Source of the DNA: Haplomitrium mnioides
Lineage: Eukaryota > Marchantiophyta > Haplomitriopsida > Calobryales
Length of the DNA: 64,000 bases
Assembly (NCBI GenBank): GCA_049999725.1
Contig: JBNGIS010007632.1
Location: 94,848 to 158,847, forward strand
Reading direction: 5' to 3'
A program made the position numbers and the translations under genes. Below the pieces are notes generated by a model that saw nothing but the letters and a program-made list of their open reading frames with translations, was not told the origin of the DNA and did not search any database. Of the stretch, positions 63,605 to 64,000 are shown piece by piece. The stretch's first letter is position 1, and every line of letters starts with the position of its first letter.

Positions 63605-64000
63605 CTCCATGTGAAGACTCGCAGACACCCTCTATCAGACTGTGACTGTCGGACATCAGATCTCGGACCTCCTCGGAATACGTACTTTGGACTGTGGCCA
63701 TCGGACAGCGGAGCTCGGACTCCTTCGGACTGCGGACTTCAGACTATGACCGTCGAATAAAAGACTTTGGACCCTCTCGGACTGTGGACTTCAGACTGCG
63801 ACCGTCGGCCTCCTTCGGACTGCGTACCTTGGACTCCTTTGGATTGCGAACTTTGGACTACGGCCGTCCGGTTGCGAACTTCGAACTGCGACCGTCGGCC
63901 TCCTTCGGACCACGTACCTCGGACTCCTTCGGATTGCGGACCTCGGACTGTGGACTTCGGACTACGGCTGTCAGGCTGCGGACTTCGGACCCTTCCATCG
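63605..64000 (-). repeat. CGGACTGCGGAC-type degenerate repeats, E4 5' LTR
   Basis: Same array as 49010-49560, running off the window. Confidence 0.8.

Larger units (their letters stand above)
41314..64000 (-). mobile_element. E4: giant minus-strand Gypsy element with LTRs of about 3.4 kb
   Basis: 3' LTR at left (41314-43688 plus 48820 to about 49865), integrase to protease at 50680-54660, gag start and leader at 60423-60800, 5' LTR from 60801 past the window end. Two insertions split it: GB (43689-48819) in the 3' LTR and CV4 (54661-60422) in gag. Both LTRs start TATCATGCC/CATCACGCC and share the same order of arrays. About 1.4 kb of gag/leader expected between 54660 and 60423 is missing. 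Confidence 0.8.
60801..64000 (-). repeat. E4 5' LTR, continues beyond window
   Basis: Aligned with the 3' LTR halves. The window end corresponds to about 49410 there, so roughly 450 bp more are expected. No genes. Confidence 0.8.

Overview
The window is intergenic plant chromatin built almost entirely from old, nested LTR retrotransposons, with a duplicated block holding decayed remains of ordinary plant genes. A land plant nuclear genome is indicated by chromodomain Ty3/Gypsy elements primed by initiator tRNA-Met (TGGTATCAGAGC), by F-box genes, and by a spliced PfkB/ribokinase-type gene. I cannot name the species; the density and decay suggest a large, repeat-rich genome. No rRNA, tRNA, CRISPR or bacterial operon structure was seen. 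Four N runs (100, 100, 400 and 10 bases) mark assembly gaps.

Layout. (1) 1-11635: degenerate plus-strand Gypsy element without chromodomain (E1), split by a minus-strand chromovirus (CV1, 4328-9510). (2) 11650-13640: diverged tandem satellite. (3) 13.6-21.4 kb: low-information region with a proline/DY-rich exon copy (14.0-14.4 kb), one ribokinase-like exon (15.83 kb), a 39-bp minisatellite, an LTR fragment related to E1/E4 and a third, plus-strand F-box relic (18.0-18.5 kb). (4) 21386-26825 and 33947-40482: two copies of a segmental duplication, each with a minus-strand F-box pseudogene, a 33-bp minisatellite, the DY-rich exon, the 3' exons of a ribokinase-like pseudogene and an abutting LTR. 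Copy B also carries a solo LTR with a perfect 5-bp target-site duplication. (5) 25934-33946: a pol-deleted Gypsy element (E3) followed by two broken chromoviruses (CV2, CV3). (6) 40483-41163: plus-strand integrase scrap. (7) 41314-64000 and beyond: a very large minus-strand Gypsy element (E4) with LTRs of about 3.4 kb that contain G-box repeat arrays. A second Gypsy lineage (GB, 43689-48819) is nested in its 3' LTR and a rearranged chromovirus (CV4, 54661-60422) in its gag.

The retroelement domains are recognisable (gag zinc knuckle, retropepsin, RT, RNase H, integrase, chromodomain), but nearly all carry stops, frameshifts or lost catalytic residues. The longest intact pieces are the RNase H-integrase of GB (427 aa), the CV2 gag (274 aa) and the CV4 chromodomain region.

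Most interesting: a thrice-repeated exon with tandem DYPQPGPHPPSDD motifs resembling RGF/GLV/CLEL secreted peptides; a chromovirus with a duplicated, chimeric integrase-gag frame; a shared 14-nt RNase H deletion in two separate chromovirus copies; and tandem CACGTG arrays inside the giant LTR. All calls are by eye, without database searches; identities and some boundaries are approximate.
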